A model generated the notes under the pieces. The model worked only from the letters and a program-made list of their open reading frames with translations. It was not told the origin of the DNA and did no database searches. Below, piece after piece: positions 8,145-17,293 of a stretch of 64,000 nucleotides of DNA. The DNA lies in NCBI RefSeq assembly GCF_001447995.1, contig NZ_LDPE01000001.1, forward strand, positions 1-64,000, read 5' to 3'. This DNA is from Maribacter dokdonensis DSW-8 (GTDB lineage: Bacteria; Bacteroidota; Bacteroidia; Flavobacteriales; Flavobacteriaceae). Position 1 is the first letter of the stretch, and every line of letters begins with the position of its first letter. A program made the translations under genes and the position numbers.

Positions 8145-9203
8145 TTAATGTTGCGGTGGAGTGCTGGCACCAACCGTAGCGTCTTTAAACCAAACCTCTG
8201 TATAACAGCCGTTTTCGTATTGTTTTTTAATATCTCCGTTATAGGTCTCTGATCCGGTATGCCAAACAATATTTTCTTCAGGATCTTTACCGTTGGTCTG
8301 GTTGTAAGCTCCTTGCTTAAAATTTTGCAATTCGCCAGCATAGGCATTTTCTTTTTCTACACCATCACGCCCTATTGCCGCATATAAAGTCAATATTTGT
8401 TCTGGAATATCAGTTGATTCTGCAAAGTCTGTCTGTATTAGGCTTTTGGTAAACGTTTTGGTTTCATGTCCGTAGCTTTTAAAGGTAAGGTACATTATGC
8501 CTTTGTAGACATTGATTTCATAACTAAATTCTTCGTTTAATTCAATGCCATCTTCCGGCTCTTGGGGGTAAGTGGTAGGGGTTTCTCCGACAACCGACAT
8601 ATCATAGCCCCAAACTGCGGTAGAATAATCCCAACGTTTACCGTTATCTCCTTCGGTATTTATTTCATAATTCCAAAAAACGGAACCTTTTTTATGACCC
8701 GGAAATTTTTTGTAGAAAATTTTTAAAGGTTCGTTTTCATGACCTTCCGTACCATGAATTTGGCCAACAACTACGGAATAAGAAGCAGCTACCCGGGCAT
8801 CTCCAGAAGTAGAAACATGCTTTACTTTTAAAGTACCGGTTAGTTTGCCACCGGTATCTGGTTTCCATTCTTCTTTTTGACCTAGTTCTGTTCTAGTGTT
8901 GCTTGATGTTCTAGAGGTTACACCAGAATTAGGTGCTTTGTATACCACCCAATTTGTATTGTTTTCGTTTTCTACATAAAAAAAATCTTTGTGCTCAACA
9001 TCAGTTAAATCATTGAAACTTTTGCCGTCACCACATAGAATTTTCCATTCTTTCATAAAAGGGATCACATCATCTGGGTATATTGTTTTTTCATTTTCAG
9101 CAACTGCTGATTTTTTTGTTTCAGTTTTGCAAGAAGTAAATGAAAACAATAATGTAAAGGTTATCAATACTATATAGAAATAATGTGAAGATTTTAAACG
9201 CAT
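8145..9203 (-). CDS. Polysaccharide lyase family 7 lipoprotein (alginate lyase-like)
   Basis: 352 residues. An N-terminal signal ends in a lipobox (LFSFTSC), so this is an exported lipoprotein. The beta-jelly-roll lyase domain shows the three PL7 motifs: RTELGQ (family form RSELR), VVVGQIHG (the Q-I-H catalytic His) and NFKQGAYNQ (family form YFKAGxYxQ, with the catalytic Tyr). PL7 enzymes cleave alginate by beta-elimination. The variation in the first motif leaves polyM or polyG preference open. There is no SusC/SusD, PL17 or uronate genes beside it, so it is an isolated lyase rather than part of an alginate locus. Confidence 0.87.
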   Translation of the reverse strand: MRLKSSHYFYIVLITFTLLFSFTSCKTETKKSAVAENEKTIYPDDVIPFMKEWKILCGDGKSFNDLTDVEHKDFFYVENENNTNWVVYKAPNSGVTSRTSSNTRTELGQKEEWKPDTGGKLTGTLKVKHVSTSGDARVAASYSVVVGQIHGTEGHENEPLKIFYKKFPGHKKGSVFWNYEINTEGDNGKRWDYSTAVWGYDMSVVGETPTTYPQEPEDGIELNEEFSYEINVYKGIMYLTFKSYGHETKTFTKSLIQTDFAESTDIPEQILTLYAAIGRDGVEKENAYAGELQNFKQGAYNQTNGKDPEENIVWHTGSETYNGDIKKQYENGCYTEVWFKDATVGASTPPQH

Positions 9204-9372
9204 TAATATGTTTATTTAGGTTTTACTTATTTTAAATATACGATAGATCCATTGTTATTTCTAATAATGTTCGCTAAATTCAAAAACGTAAAATAGCTAA
9301 ACATTTCTTTAAAAGGAATAAGCTTTAATGTGATTCTAAGGTAACTTGCTGGACACGTTTAGTACAAGAGAA

Positions 9373-9460
9373 CAACTGTATGTTCTATGTGTTAATGGTT
9401 AGTGTAATTGACATACAGTTGAGAAAAGGTCTCTATAATTTAGAGACCTTTTCTATACAT
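9373..9460 (+). ncRNA. Orphan two-hairpin RNA candidate ending in an intrinsic terminator
   Basis: The 397-base gap 9204-9600 between divergent genes has no supportable gene. It contains two perfect stems in tandem. CAACTGTATGT (9373-9383) pairs with ACATACAGTTG (9411-9421). Next, AGAAAAGGTCTCTA (9422-9435) pairs with TAGAGACCTTTTCT (9441-9454) over a five-base loop, followed by a T-rich tail. No rightward gene precedes this terminator, so a small RNA starting upstream is the simplest reading. The promoter was not identified with confidence. Confidence 0.45.
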
Positions 9461-9600
9461 TTTTGATTATTGGATTTTTTTGATAACAAATGAATTAATC
9501 TTGGAATAACGTATTTAAACGTTTATTTTAAATAAGGCTAATTTTACCATCGTATATTTACGTAGGTAAGTTGAACAGGGATATTTAATAAAACAATAGC

Positions 9601-9984
9601 ATGAGCTCAGTGTTTTTGGTAATTGATGATGATTTGGTTTCTCAGTTTACGGCGAGGTATGCCGTTGAGCAGTGTAGCACAGATACTCAAATCTATGTTT
9701 GTGAAAGTGCTATTGAAGCCTTGGAACTATTGACCAAATTAAAAAAAGAAGACAAGCCTATTCCAGATTATATTCTGCTGGATTTGGTAATGCCTGAAAT
9801 GGACGGATGGGAATTCATTGATCAATTGCAAAATTATAATGCCAATATAAATAAGATAAAGGTATTTATCATGTCTGCTTTTACGAATTCCAAGGATCGG
9901 GAGAAAGCCAAGCAACACCAGTTTATTGAAGGGTATTATGAAAAGCCATTATCTAAGAACATGGTTCAAAATATGATCAAATAG
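9601..9984 (+). CDS. Stand-alone response regulator (receiver domain only)
   Basis: 127 residues, a single CheY-like receiver. The acidic cluster is D9-D11 (VIDDD), the phospho-acceptor is D61 in LLDLVMPEMDG, and the conserved Lys is K115 in YEKP. There is no output domain, so it presumably works by protein contact in a phosphorelay. No histidine kinase gene is adjacent. Two further single receivers follow within 1.5 kb. Confidence 0.9.
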   Translation: MSSVFLVIDDDLVSQFTARYAVEQCSTDTQIYVCESAIEALELLTKLKKEDKPIPDYILLDLVMPEMDGWEFIDQLQNYNANINKIKVFIMSAFTNSKDREKAKQHQFIEGYYEKPLSKNMVQNMIK

Positions 9985-10009
9985 TCTTTCCATCATTTTG
10001 TGGTTCAAC

Positions 10010-10294
10010 TTATAATTCTTCGGTTTTACAATTTTTAAGCAATAAAATCAATTTCAATAAATTCTCCGCAAACAGTTCTGCGTAGTTGTCAAGATCAGAT
10101 ATTAGCTCTATTTGTTTTAATTGCTGATGCCTTTTTTCAAATTCCATGAATAGGAAGTAATTATCAAAATTAATTTTTGAAACAAACTGTTGTAAAAGAA
10201 TATGGACCTTAAGCGCATTACCTTTCGTGTAATAGTCGGTCTGAAATTGTTGAAGTAATAGTAAGAGTTCGGTTCGGTCGTTTGTAGCCATCAT
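10010..10294 (-). CDS. Small helical protein of unknown function
   Basis: 94 residues from ATG 10292-10294; a longer frame would need a TTG start 18 bases upstream, and ATG 10289-10291 is also possible. It is rich in Leu, Gln and Lys, with no signal peptide, and predicted helical throughout (ELLLLLQQFQTDYY, FEKRHQQLKQIELI, FAENLLKLILLLKN). It lies convergent to one receiver gene and divergent from another. A partner role for these receivers is possible, but the single His (RHQQ) is not in a clear Hpt context. Confidence 0.5.
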   Translation of the reverse strand: MMATNDRTELLLLLQQFQTDYYTKGNALKVHILLQQFVSKINFDNYFLFMEFEKRHQQLKQIELISDLDNYAELFAENLLKLILLLKNCKTEEL

Positions 10295-10526
10295 AATCAG
10301 TATTGGAATCAACTTAATGGGAACTTAGTTAATTGATAACGAATAAATTTAACTGTAAGTATTTTACTACACAAATATATTTTGACTATATATTTTTTTA
10401 TTCGAACAACACCGTTGGGTCGATAGACGTATTTATTTTTTTTGAGTTACTATTCTATGGTATTAGTATTCTTTTTTAAAGGATTTCCTTATAATTTTGG
10501 AGGAGATATTGATATTAAGTTGAAAA

Positions 10527-10964
10527 ATGACCGCATTGAATATTTATATAGCAGATGACGATTTAGAGGATCGAAGTTTTTTCATAGAGGCATTAGATGA
10601 TTTACCATTGACTACAGAGGTAACTCAATTTAATAATGGTGTTGACCTTATGGATAAACTTTTCTCTGATGACAACTTACCGCACGTGATTTTTCTTGAT
10701 TTGTACATGCCTATTATGGACGGATTTGAATGCCTGATGGATATAAGAAACTTTAAAAAGTTCAAGGATATTTATATAATTGCCTATTCAGGAATTTATA
10801 GGGAACGTGAGGTAAATCAATTAAAAGAAGATGGGGCAAATCTATTTTTAAAAAAATCTTCGTCTTTTAAAGAATTGAAAAAATTGTTACTTAAATCTTT
10901 ACAAAGGGTAAAAAGCTCAAATAAGAATGAAGTTGAGAATGGTGAATTTGTAATACTGTCATAA
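10527..10964 (+). CDS. Stand-alone response regulator (receiver domain only)
   Basis: 145 residues. Acidic cluster D10-D12 (IADDD), acceptor D58 in FLDLYMPIMDG, Lys at 109 (LFLKK), and a 25-residue charged tail without a DNA-binding fold. AGGAGAT lies about 25 bases upstream of the ATG. This is the Bacteroidota single-domain receiver type that often partners bacteriophytochrome or PAS kinases. No kinase is nearby. Confidence 0.9.
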   Translation: MTALNIYIADDDLEDRSFFIEALDDLPLTTEVTQFNNGVDLMDKLFSDDNLPHVIFLDLYMPIMDGFECLMDIRNFKKFKDIYIIAYSGIYREREVNQLKEDGANLFLKKSSSFKELKKLLLKSLQRVKSSNKNEVENGEFVILS

Positions 10965-11019
10965 GCAGCTTGGTACAACTGAAATATTTACATCTGTAAA
11001 ATTATAATTTGAGATCTTC

Positions 11020-11457
11020 CTAAATAACCTTAGGATTTAGTTCTTTGTGATAAAGATCATCCATGGTTGTTTTAAGTTGAACAAGCATTTTTTTAAAGGA
11101 AATTTCTTTTGTTATAAAACGAACCGCACCCATTTCCAATATTTTTTTACGGTCTGTCTCAGATGATGATGTGGAGTATATAACTACAGGAATCTTACTT
11201 AAAAAAGTGTTGTTTTTTAATATAGAAAGGCACTCAAAGCCATTCATAATGGGCATGTTTAAATCTAGAAAGATAAGCTTTGGAACAATACCAGCAGTTA
11301 TGGTAGATAGTATGTATGTAATTAAAACTTCACCATTATGAAAAAGTTTCATATTAATATCAGGGAAAATTTCTTGCATTGCCTCTGCAAAGAACATTCT
11401 GTCATCTTCATCATCGTCGGCATAGGCTAAAGGGCTAAAAACATTGTAATCTTTCAT
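11020..11457 (-). CDS. Stand-alone response regulator (receiver domain only)
   Basis: 145 residues. Acidic cluster DDDEDD at 14-19, acceptor D65 in FLDLNMPIMNG, and Lys in FITKE. Overall layout is close to the neighbour at 10527, with which it is convergent, so the two may be paralogues. No output domain and no adjacent kinase. Confidence 0.9.
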   Translation of the reverse strand: MKDYNVFSPLAYADDDEDDRMFFAEAMQEIFPDINMKLFHNGEVLITYILSTITAGIVPKLIFLDLNMPIMNGFECLSILKNNTFLSKIPVVIYSTSSSETDRKKILEMGAVRFITKEISFKKMLVQLKTTMDDLYHKELNPKVI

Positions 11458-11987
11458 AGTATATTGTATTAAGATGCTTAGAGCCCTATTTTGTTTAAAG
11501 TTATACTAACAAGTCAAGTTACAGTAACAATATCAAATAAACTTGTAACAGTATTGGGCTGAAATTCATTTTGTAAAGTTTTTTTCAGTGATTGACAGAT
11601 AAACAGATATTGTAAGATAATTGTTGGTCCTGTTAAACTGTAAAAATTAGCATGTTCATTACAGTTTACTACTATATATATAATATGTTAGTCAGTTGTG
11701 TTGTAATCGGAACATTTGACTCTTTAAATTGTCTTAAATAGGTAGTCTCTATGCTTAAAATTACCGAAAAAACTTAAGAATTCTCTCAGTGTAGGTAAAT
11801 AAACTGTTAAATTAGATCTATCAAAATGGAAATTTGGTGGTATCTAGATCATGAATGCCAAAATATGAATGACATATTTTTACTAAAATGCCATAAATCA
11901 TTATTTATTTCTCAATAATGTCTATAAAACCTAAATTGATTGCTTAGAATAGAAAGGAATCGTTGATAATTCCATTAAATTCTTTTA
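11458..11987. promoter_or_regulatory. 530-base control region with repeated ACTGT/ACAGT sites
   Basis: No gene was seen. It lies between a leftward receiver gene and the rightward sigma factor gene, so it must hold both promoters. Related motifs recur: GTTAC-A-GTAAC at 11518-11528 (palindrome), GTAACAGTA at 11545-11553, and a 10-base dyad TAAACTGTAA (11634-11643) / TTACAGTTTA (11659-11668). A further AAACTGTTAAA lies near 11807. They look like operator copies. The binding protein is unknown. Confidence 0.4.
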
Positions 11988-12632
11988 ATGATGCAAAAAC
12001 ATAATGAACATGGTATGGCTGTAAACTCAGATTTTGGGGTCAACGCAGCGTCAGAAAAAATACCGAAAATGAGCAATCAAAAAGTTTTTGTAGTTAAGAA
12101 TACCGAAACGGTAATCTGGAAAAAATTAATTGATGGAGATGAATCTGCCCTAGGCGATTTATATAATATATATGTAGATTGTCTCTTTAGTTATGGTATA
12201 AATTGTACCAAAGACAGAACATACGTTATGGATTGTATTCATGACCTATTTGTAGATCTATTTAAATACAGGGAAAACTTAACAATGACAGATAATGTAA
12301 AGTATTATTTGTTTAAAAGTTTGAAGCGAAAAATAAATAGAAAATACGCTACTAAAACTATTTCAATATCAGAAGAATATCAATATTCTTTACATCAAGA
12401 TACAAGAAACTATACGAATTCTTGTGAAGAGGATATTATACGAACAGAAAGGTTGACCGAAAAACGAATGATTTTGGCAAATGCGCTGGAATCGTTAACT
12501 AAGAAACAACGAAAAGGTTTGTTCTTAAGGTTCAATCAAGATAAGAGCTACGAAGAAATTTCTGAAATTATGGAAGTTTCCGTACAGACAGCCAGAACTA
12601 TAGTCTATAGGGCCTTGAAAGCCTTAAGGTAA
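11988..12632 (+). CDS. ECF sigma-70 factor, SusCD-linked
   Basis: 214 residues from the first ATG. An internal ATG at 12069 would give 187 residues, the more usual size, and removes a polar leader. Region 2 is at about 44-115 (LGDLYNIYVDCLFSYG, DCIHDLFVDLFKYR). Region 4 is at about 155-214 (LTKKQRKGLFLRFNQ, then a helix-turn-helix around YEEISEIMEVSVQTARTIV). It is followed by FecR and a SusC with an STN domain, the standard trans-envelope signalling set in which substrate binding at SusC releases the sigma factor. Confidence 0.9.
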   Translation: MMQKHNEHGMAVNSDFGVNAASEKIPKMSNQKVFVVKNTETVIWKKLIDGDESALGDLYNIYVDCLFSYGINCTKDRTYVMDCIHDLFVDLFKYRENLTMTDNVKYYLFKSLKRKINRKYATKTISISEEYQYSLHQDTRNYTNSCEEDIIRTERLTEKRMILANALESLTKKQRKGLFLRFNQDKSYEEISEIMEVSVQTARTIVYRALKALR

Positions 12633-12749
12633 ATTATTCTAATAATTTTCTTTAGAAAACTGTCTATATAATTACAATTTCTTACTTATTGTTTACGAGT
12701 ACCTTGATAAGGTTTATTTAAACCTAAATCATAAAATCAATACCTAACT

Positions 12750-13814
12750 ATGGAAAAAATGAATCCTAAAAATATCAATTTTTCATCTATGACTGAAGAA
12801 GAGACTTCAGCTTTGAAAAATAGGATTTTTAATACAATACATAAAAAGAAAACTAGAAAAAGAAACTTTTGGTTTTCTGGCTTGGCAGCTGCGTGTTTGG
12901 CAGGTTGCATAGGTCTTACATTTTATTTTTACAACACTTCTAATACATCAAGCTCCATTACCGATTTTGTAAACTCTACTTCTTCTGAAAATGAAAATCA
13001 TAAAGAAGGTGAAGTGGTACTTACGTTGGGTGAAGGCAATAGTTTAAAAATTAAAGAGGATGTGGCATCGATCAACTATTCTGATTCTGGAGAGAATGTA
13101 ACTATTGGTGCAAATGAGGTAGTGAATCAAAAAGCGACCAAAAACAAAAAAGCTGTATTCAATACCCTTTGGGTGCCTTACGGTAAACGTTCTAATCTAA
13201 TACTTTCCGATGGAACTAAAGTATGGCTTAATTCAGGTTCAAAATTGGTCTACCCAATAGCTTTTAATGGTGACAAAAGAGAAGTTTACATTGAGGGTGA
13301 AGCAATCTTTGAGGTAACCCATAATAAAAGCAAACCTTTTCATGTAATTTCTGACCACCAAGTAGTAGAGGTCTTAGGAACTGTATTTGGTGTCACCAAT
13401 TATCCAGATGAAACCGAAACCAATACTATTCTTAAAAGTGGTAGTGTTCAAATAAGCTTCAAGAATATTAAGAATGCCTCTTCTCATTCAGATAAAATGA
13501 AGATTACTCCTGGTACAAAGGCAAGTTTTGATAAAGAGAATAAAAGTATTGTTTCTGAGAAGGTAAATGTTGATAATTATTTTTCTTGGAAGGAAGGTGT
13601 ACTAATATTCAAGAATAATGACCTTCAATATATTATGAAACGTATTTCTCGATATTACAACATTGATATTGTCATAGAAAACGAAAACCTGGCCAAAGAG
13701 ACTTTTTCTGGTTACCTAGATTTAAATGAAGACATCAATTCCGTAATACATAGTATTAAGGAAAGTACCAATATGGAATACGTTAAAACAGAAAATAAAA
13801 TATTAATCAAGTAA
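12750..13814 (+). CDS. FecR-family anti-sigma factor
   Basis: 354 residues. A cytoplasmic N-terminus of about 39 residues would hold the sigma factor. One membrane segment lies at about 40-61 (FWFSGLAAACLAGC). The periplasmic FecR domain follows, with LWVPYGKRSNLILSDGTKVW, SGSKLVYP and REVYIEGEAIFEV. The C-terminal DUF4974 domain (DLQYIMKRISRYYNIDIV, FSGYLDLNEDINSVI) should contact the STN domain of SusC. It lies 117 bases after the sigma gene. Confidence 0.92.
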   Translation: MEKMNPKNINFSSMTEEETSALKNRIFNTIHKKKTRKRNFWFSGLAAACLAGCIGLTFYFYNTSNTSSSITDFVNSTSSENENHKEGEVVLTLGEGNSLKIKEDVASINYSDSGENVTIGANEVVNQKATKNKKAVFNTLWVPYGKRSNLILSDGTKVWLNSGSKLVYPIAFNGDKREVYIEGEAIFEVTHNKSKPFHVISDHQVVEVLGTVFGVTNYPDETETNTILKSGSVQISFKNIKNASSHSDKMKITPGTKASFDKENKSIVSEKVNVDNYFSWKEGVLIFKNNDLQYIMKRISRYYNIDIVIENENLAKETFSGYLDLNEDINSVIHSIKESTNMEYVKTENKILIK

Positions 13815-13875
13815 CACCTAACGCCAATGAACTGAAAACATATTATTTTTTTTTGAAGTAGCAATTATTAAAAAA

Positions 13876-13903
13876 GCCAGAAGATGTTCCCGCATCTTCC
13901 GGC
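13876..13903. promoter_or_regulatory. Stem-loop in the fecR-susC spacer
   Basis: GCCAGAAGATG (13876-13886) pairs with CATCTTCCGGC (13893-13903) with one mismatch. The A-rich flank gives a T-run on the minus strand only, so on the plus strand it is more likely an attenuator or mRNA-stability stem ahead of susC than a full terminator. Confidence 0.4.
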
Positions 13904-13957
13904 AATTAATTTCAATATTGCTGTTTTGCAGCAACATTAAATAACCAACACAAAAAT

Positions 13958-16900
13958 ATGAAAAATATCATACCAGTCGGAATTCTAACGATTATGAGAA
14001 TATTTCTACTATTTATCGGAATAGGACTTTCATCAGTTTACGCTAACTCAGTATTTGCACAAAACAAAATACAGGTAGACGTTAACAATATATCTGTGGA
14101 AGCATTTTTCGAAAAAATACAGAATACTAGTGATTATGTCTTTTTTTACAAGGATAATGTAATCAAAACTGATAAGAAAATATCGGTAAAATTGAAAGAT
14201 GCCCCAATGAAAATCGTTTTGGATAAAGCTTTTTCCAATACCGATTTAACTTATAAGATTATTGGCAATCAAGTTATTGTCAAAAAAATGCCCCCTAGCT
14301 CCCCAAAAAATTCTTTAGAATTTGATGCTGTCGTTCAAACTACAATAACAGGAAATGTTACTGATGCTACTGGCCAACCATTACCAGGTGTAAATGTATT
14401 AATTAAAGGTACCACGATTGGAACTCAATCAGATTTTGATGGTAACTATGCTATTGATGTTACAGATGGTACTGCACTGGTTTTCTCTTATATAGGTATG
14501 CTGACCAAAGAAGTAGCTATCGATAACAGATCGGTAGTGAATGTGATACTCCAAGAAGATGTGGCTTCTTTAGATGAAGTAGTGGTTGTAGCTTATGGTA
14601 CCTCCACTAAAGAATCTATTACGGGTTCTGTAGGTGTTGTTAGAAGCGAAGAGTTAGAGCAAGTACCTGTTTCAACATTTGAGCAAACATTAAGAGGTAG
14701 TACAGCAGGTTTACAAGCAAGTGCGGTAGATGGTGCTCCAGGAGGAAATACCCAAGTACGTATTAGAGGTATAGGTTCTATATCTGCTTCAAGTGAACCG
14801 TTATATGTTATTGACGGAATCCCAGTGCAAAATGGTAGTATTGGTACCATTGATAATGGTGGTAGTAGTACCAACGTTATGGCATCGATCAACCCAAATG
14901 ATATTGCATCCATTTCAGTTTTAAAGGATGCTGCCTCCACGGCAATATATGGTTCTAGAGGTGCCAATGGTGTTATTTTGATTACCACAAAATCCGGTAG
15001 TTCCGGTAAAGCAAAAATTACCTTAAAAACACTAACGGGTTTTAACTCACAGGCTTACAATAATATTTTAAAGCCATTGAATGCTGCAGAGTACACAGAA
15101 CTTTTTCTTGAAGGCTATGTAAATTTAGGTGACACCCCTGAAGAAGCGCAAGCAAGATTTGATGCTACTTTTCAACAATTAATAGATCCTTCAACCGGTG
15201 AGCCTACAGATACCAATTGGTTAGATGCCATAACTAGAACAGGAATTACCCAAAGTTATGATCTTAGTGCTAGCGGGGGAACAGAAAATTTAAAATACTT
15301 TTTCTCTGGAGCTTACTATGATCAAGAAAACTATATTATTGGATCTGGCTTTAATAGATTAAGTGCCCGTAGTAATATAGAGTTTAAGGCAACCGATTAC
15401 TTAACGGTTTCAAATAATATTTCTGTATCTAACAGTACAACGAATACTTTCTTTGATGGTGGTTCTTTTAATAACCCTTTTAAAAACTCGTTAGAGTTAT
15501 CACCATTAATTCCAATCTATGATGAGGAAGGCAGATTTAATGGAGAGCATGCGGATTATTTTCCTTTAGGAGGTGCCAACCCGGTTGGTGCTCTAAGTGG
15601 AGATGATTTATGGGAAAATAAGCAGTTTAGGGTGATAGATAATTTTGCGGTTTCTATTAAACCGGTCAAGAATTTGACATTGCGTTCGCAGTTAAATTTC
15701 GATTTACTGACATTGACGGAATCTCAATATCAAAACCCTAGATATGGCGGCGGTAGAAACTCCGGTGGTATTGGTTACGAAGCAAATACTTCTCTTAGAA
15801 CCTTTGTGGGTACACAGACTGCAGATTATAATTTTAGCTTAGGCAATAACCATAACTTCAATGTTTTAGGTGGTTTTGAAGCGCAGGAAACTGTTAGTGA
15901 ATCTTCTAGTGCATCTGGAACTCAATTTCCTAACCAAAGTTTAAGAACTTTAAATAGTGCATCGGCAGAATTTGCTATTAGTGGTTCAAAATCTGAATAC
16001 ACTTTTGTTTCTGCTTTTTCTAGAGCAAACTATAACTACGACGGCAAATATTTTCTTTCTGCAAGTTTAAGACGAGATGGTTCTTCTAGATTTGGTGCAG
16101 ATAATAGATGGGGTACTTTTTATTCTTTTGGTGGTAGCTGGGTTGCTAGTAACGAAGCTTTTTTAGAAGATGTTTCTTTTCTTAATTTATTAAAAGTAAG
16201 AAGTTCTTGGGGTGTTACGGGTAATGCTGCTATTGGAGATTTTCCATCACAAGGTCTTTATGTTTATGGTCAAGATTATGATGGTAATCCTGGTGGTAGT
16301 CCAAGTCAAATTGCAAATCCTGATCTTACTTGGGAAAGTCAACAGAATTTTAATGTTGGTGTAGATTTCGGGCTATTTTCTAAAATTAGTGGTACGGTTG
16401 AGTATTTTGAGCGTACTTCTTCAGACCTTATTCTAAATGTACCGATTACTTTAACTTCTGGTTTTTCTTCATTGACCCAAAACTTTGGTGAAATGAAAAA
16501 CACAGGTTTTGAAATTTCAATGAATGCAGATATCATTAGTAATGATGATTTTAATTGGAATGTTGGTTTTAATACCACCTTCTTAAAGAATGAAATTACC
16601 GAACTAACAGATGATTTTACTGATGGTGCTTATAGAAGACAAGAAGGTGAGGATTTTCAATCTTTCTATTTGTATAGTTGGGCAGGTGTAAACCAAGAAA
16701 ATGGTGATCCGCAATGGTATACAGATGCATCAAAAACTACCATAACCAATGACATTAGTGAGGCAGAGCGTTTTTTGGATGACAAATCCGCTACACCTGA
16801 GTTTTTTGGTGGATTCAACACCATGGTTTCCTATAAAGACTTTAGCCTTAGTGCCAACTTTATCTATTCTTACGGTAACTATATTTTTGATTCCAGGGCA

Positions 16901-17293
16901 AGAGGTACATTAGGTGACGGTAGGCTTACACCAAGAAGTACTGCAGATTTTATTTATGATAATAGATGGCAGCCTGGTTCAACAGATGCTTTAGTGCCTC
17001 AGTTTGTTTGGGGTGGCCGTAACGGTAGTAATGAAGCTAACCAAACTAGATGGTTGTATGACGGTAGTTATATTCGTTTAAGGGATTTAACGGTTGCCTA
17101 TAATTTTAACGAAGATATTACTTCGCTATTAGGCTTGAATTCAATGAGATTGTATGCTAGGGGAACAAATATCCTAACTTTTGTAAAAGAGGATATCCTT
17201 TACATTGATCCAGAACAAGGTATTAATGGTAGTTACACAGGTCAAACACCTGCAGTAAAAACTATTTCCATTGGTTTAGATATTCAACTTTAA
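13958..17293 (+). CDS. SusC/RagA-type TonB-dependent outer-membrane transporter with STN domain
   Basis: 1111 residues. Signal peptide, then an STN (secretin/TonB N-terminal) domain at about 40-105 (ISVEAFFEKIQNTSDYVFFY). Next is a carboxypeptidase-regulatory-like domain at about 128-205 (GNVTDATGQPLPGVNV), then the DEVVVVAYGT segment typical before the plug. The plug has RIRGIGSISASSEPLYVIDG and ISVLKDAASTAIYGSRGANG, followed by a long beta-barrel. The STN domain links it to the FecR/ECF pair upstream. The neighbouring enzymes suggest that the ligand is an amide- or peptide-like compound and not a glycan (inference). Confidence 0.95.
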   Translation: MKNIIPVGILTIMRIFLLFIGIGLSSVYANSVFAQNKIQVDVNNISVEAFFEKIQNTSDYVFFYKDNVIKTDKKISVKLKDAPMKIVLDKAFSNTDLTYKIIGNQVIVKKMPPSSPKNSLEFDAVVQTTITGNVTDATGQPLPGVNVLIKGTTIGTQSDFDGNYAIDVTDGTALVFSYIGMLTKEVAIDNRSVVNVILQEDVASLDEVVVVAYGTSTKESITGSVGVVRSEELEQVPVSTFEQTLRGSTAGLQASAVDGAPGGNTQVRIRGIGSISASSEPLYVIDGIPVQNGSIGTIDNGGSSTNVMASINPNDIASISVLKDAASTAIYGSRGANGVILITTKSGSSGKAKITLKTLTGFNSQAYNNILKPLNAAEYTELFLEGYVNLGDTPEEAQARFDATFQQLIDPSTGEPTDTNWLDAITRTGITQSYDLSASGGTENLKYFFSGAYYDQENYIIGSGFNRLSARSNIEFKATDYLTVSNNISVSNSTTNTFFDGGSFNNPFKNSLELSPLIPIYDEEGRFNGEHADYFPLGGANPVGALSGDDLWENKQFRVIDNFAVSIKPVKNLTLRSQLNFDLLTLTESQYQNPRYGGGRNSGGIGYEANTSLRTFVGTQTADYNFSLGNNHNFNVLGGFEAQETVSESSSASGTQFPNQSLRTLNSASAEFAISGSKSEYTFVSAFSRANYNYDGKYFLSASLRRDGSSRFGADNRWGTFYSFGGSWVASNEAFLEDVSFLNLLKVRSSWGVTGNAAIGDFPSQGLYVYGQDYDGNPGGSPSQIANPDLTWESQQNFNVGVDFGLFSKISGTVEYFERTSSDLILNVPITLTSGFSSLTQNFGEMKNTGFEISMNADIISNDDFNWNVGFNTTFLKNEITELTDDFTDGAYRRQEGEDFQSFYLYSWAGVNQENGDPQWYTDASKTTITNDISEAERFLDDKSATPEFFGGFNTMVSYKDFSLSANFIYSYGNYIFDSRARGTLGDGRLTPRSTADFIYDNRWQPGSTDALVPQFVWGGRNGSNEANQTRWLYDGSYIRLRDLTVAYNFNEDITSLLGLNSMRLYARGTNILTFVKEDILYIDPEQGINGSYTGQTPAVKTISIGLDIQL

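Noticed and set aside
9381..9468. A possible 28-codon peptide starting ATG at 9381
   Set aside because: It would be read straight through the perfect terminator stem and has no ribosome-binding signal or protein-like composition.
14593..14988. 131-codon antisense frame inside the first susC gene
   Set aside because: It lies wholly within the plug-coding part of susC, which shows all family motifs; the composition is that of a shadow frame.
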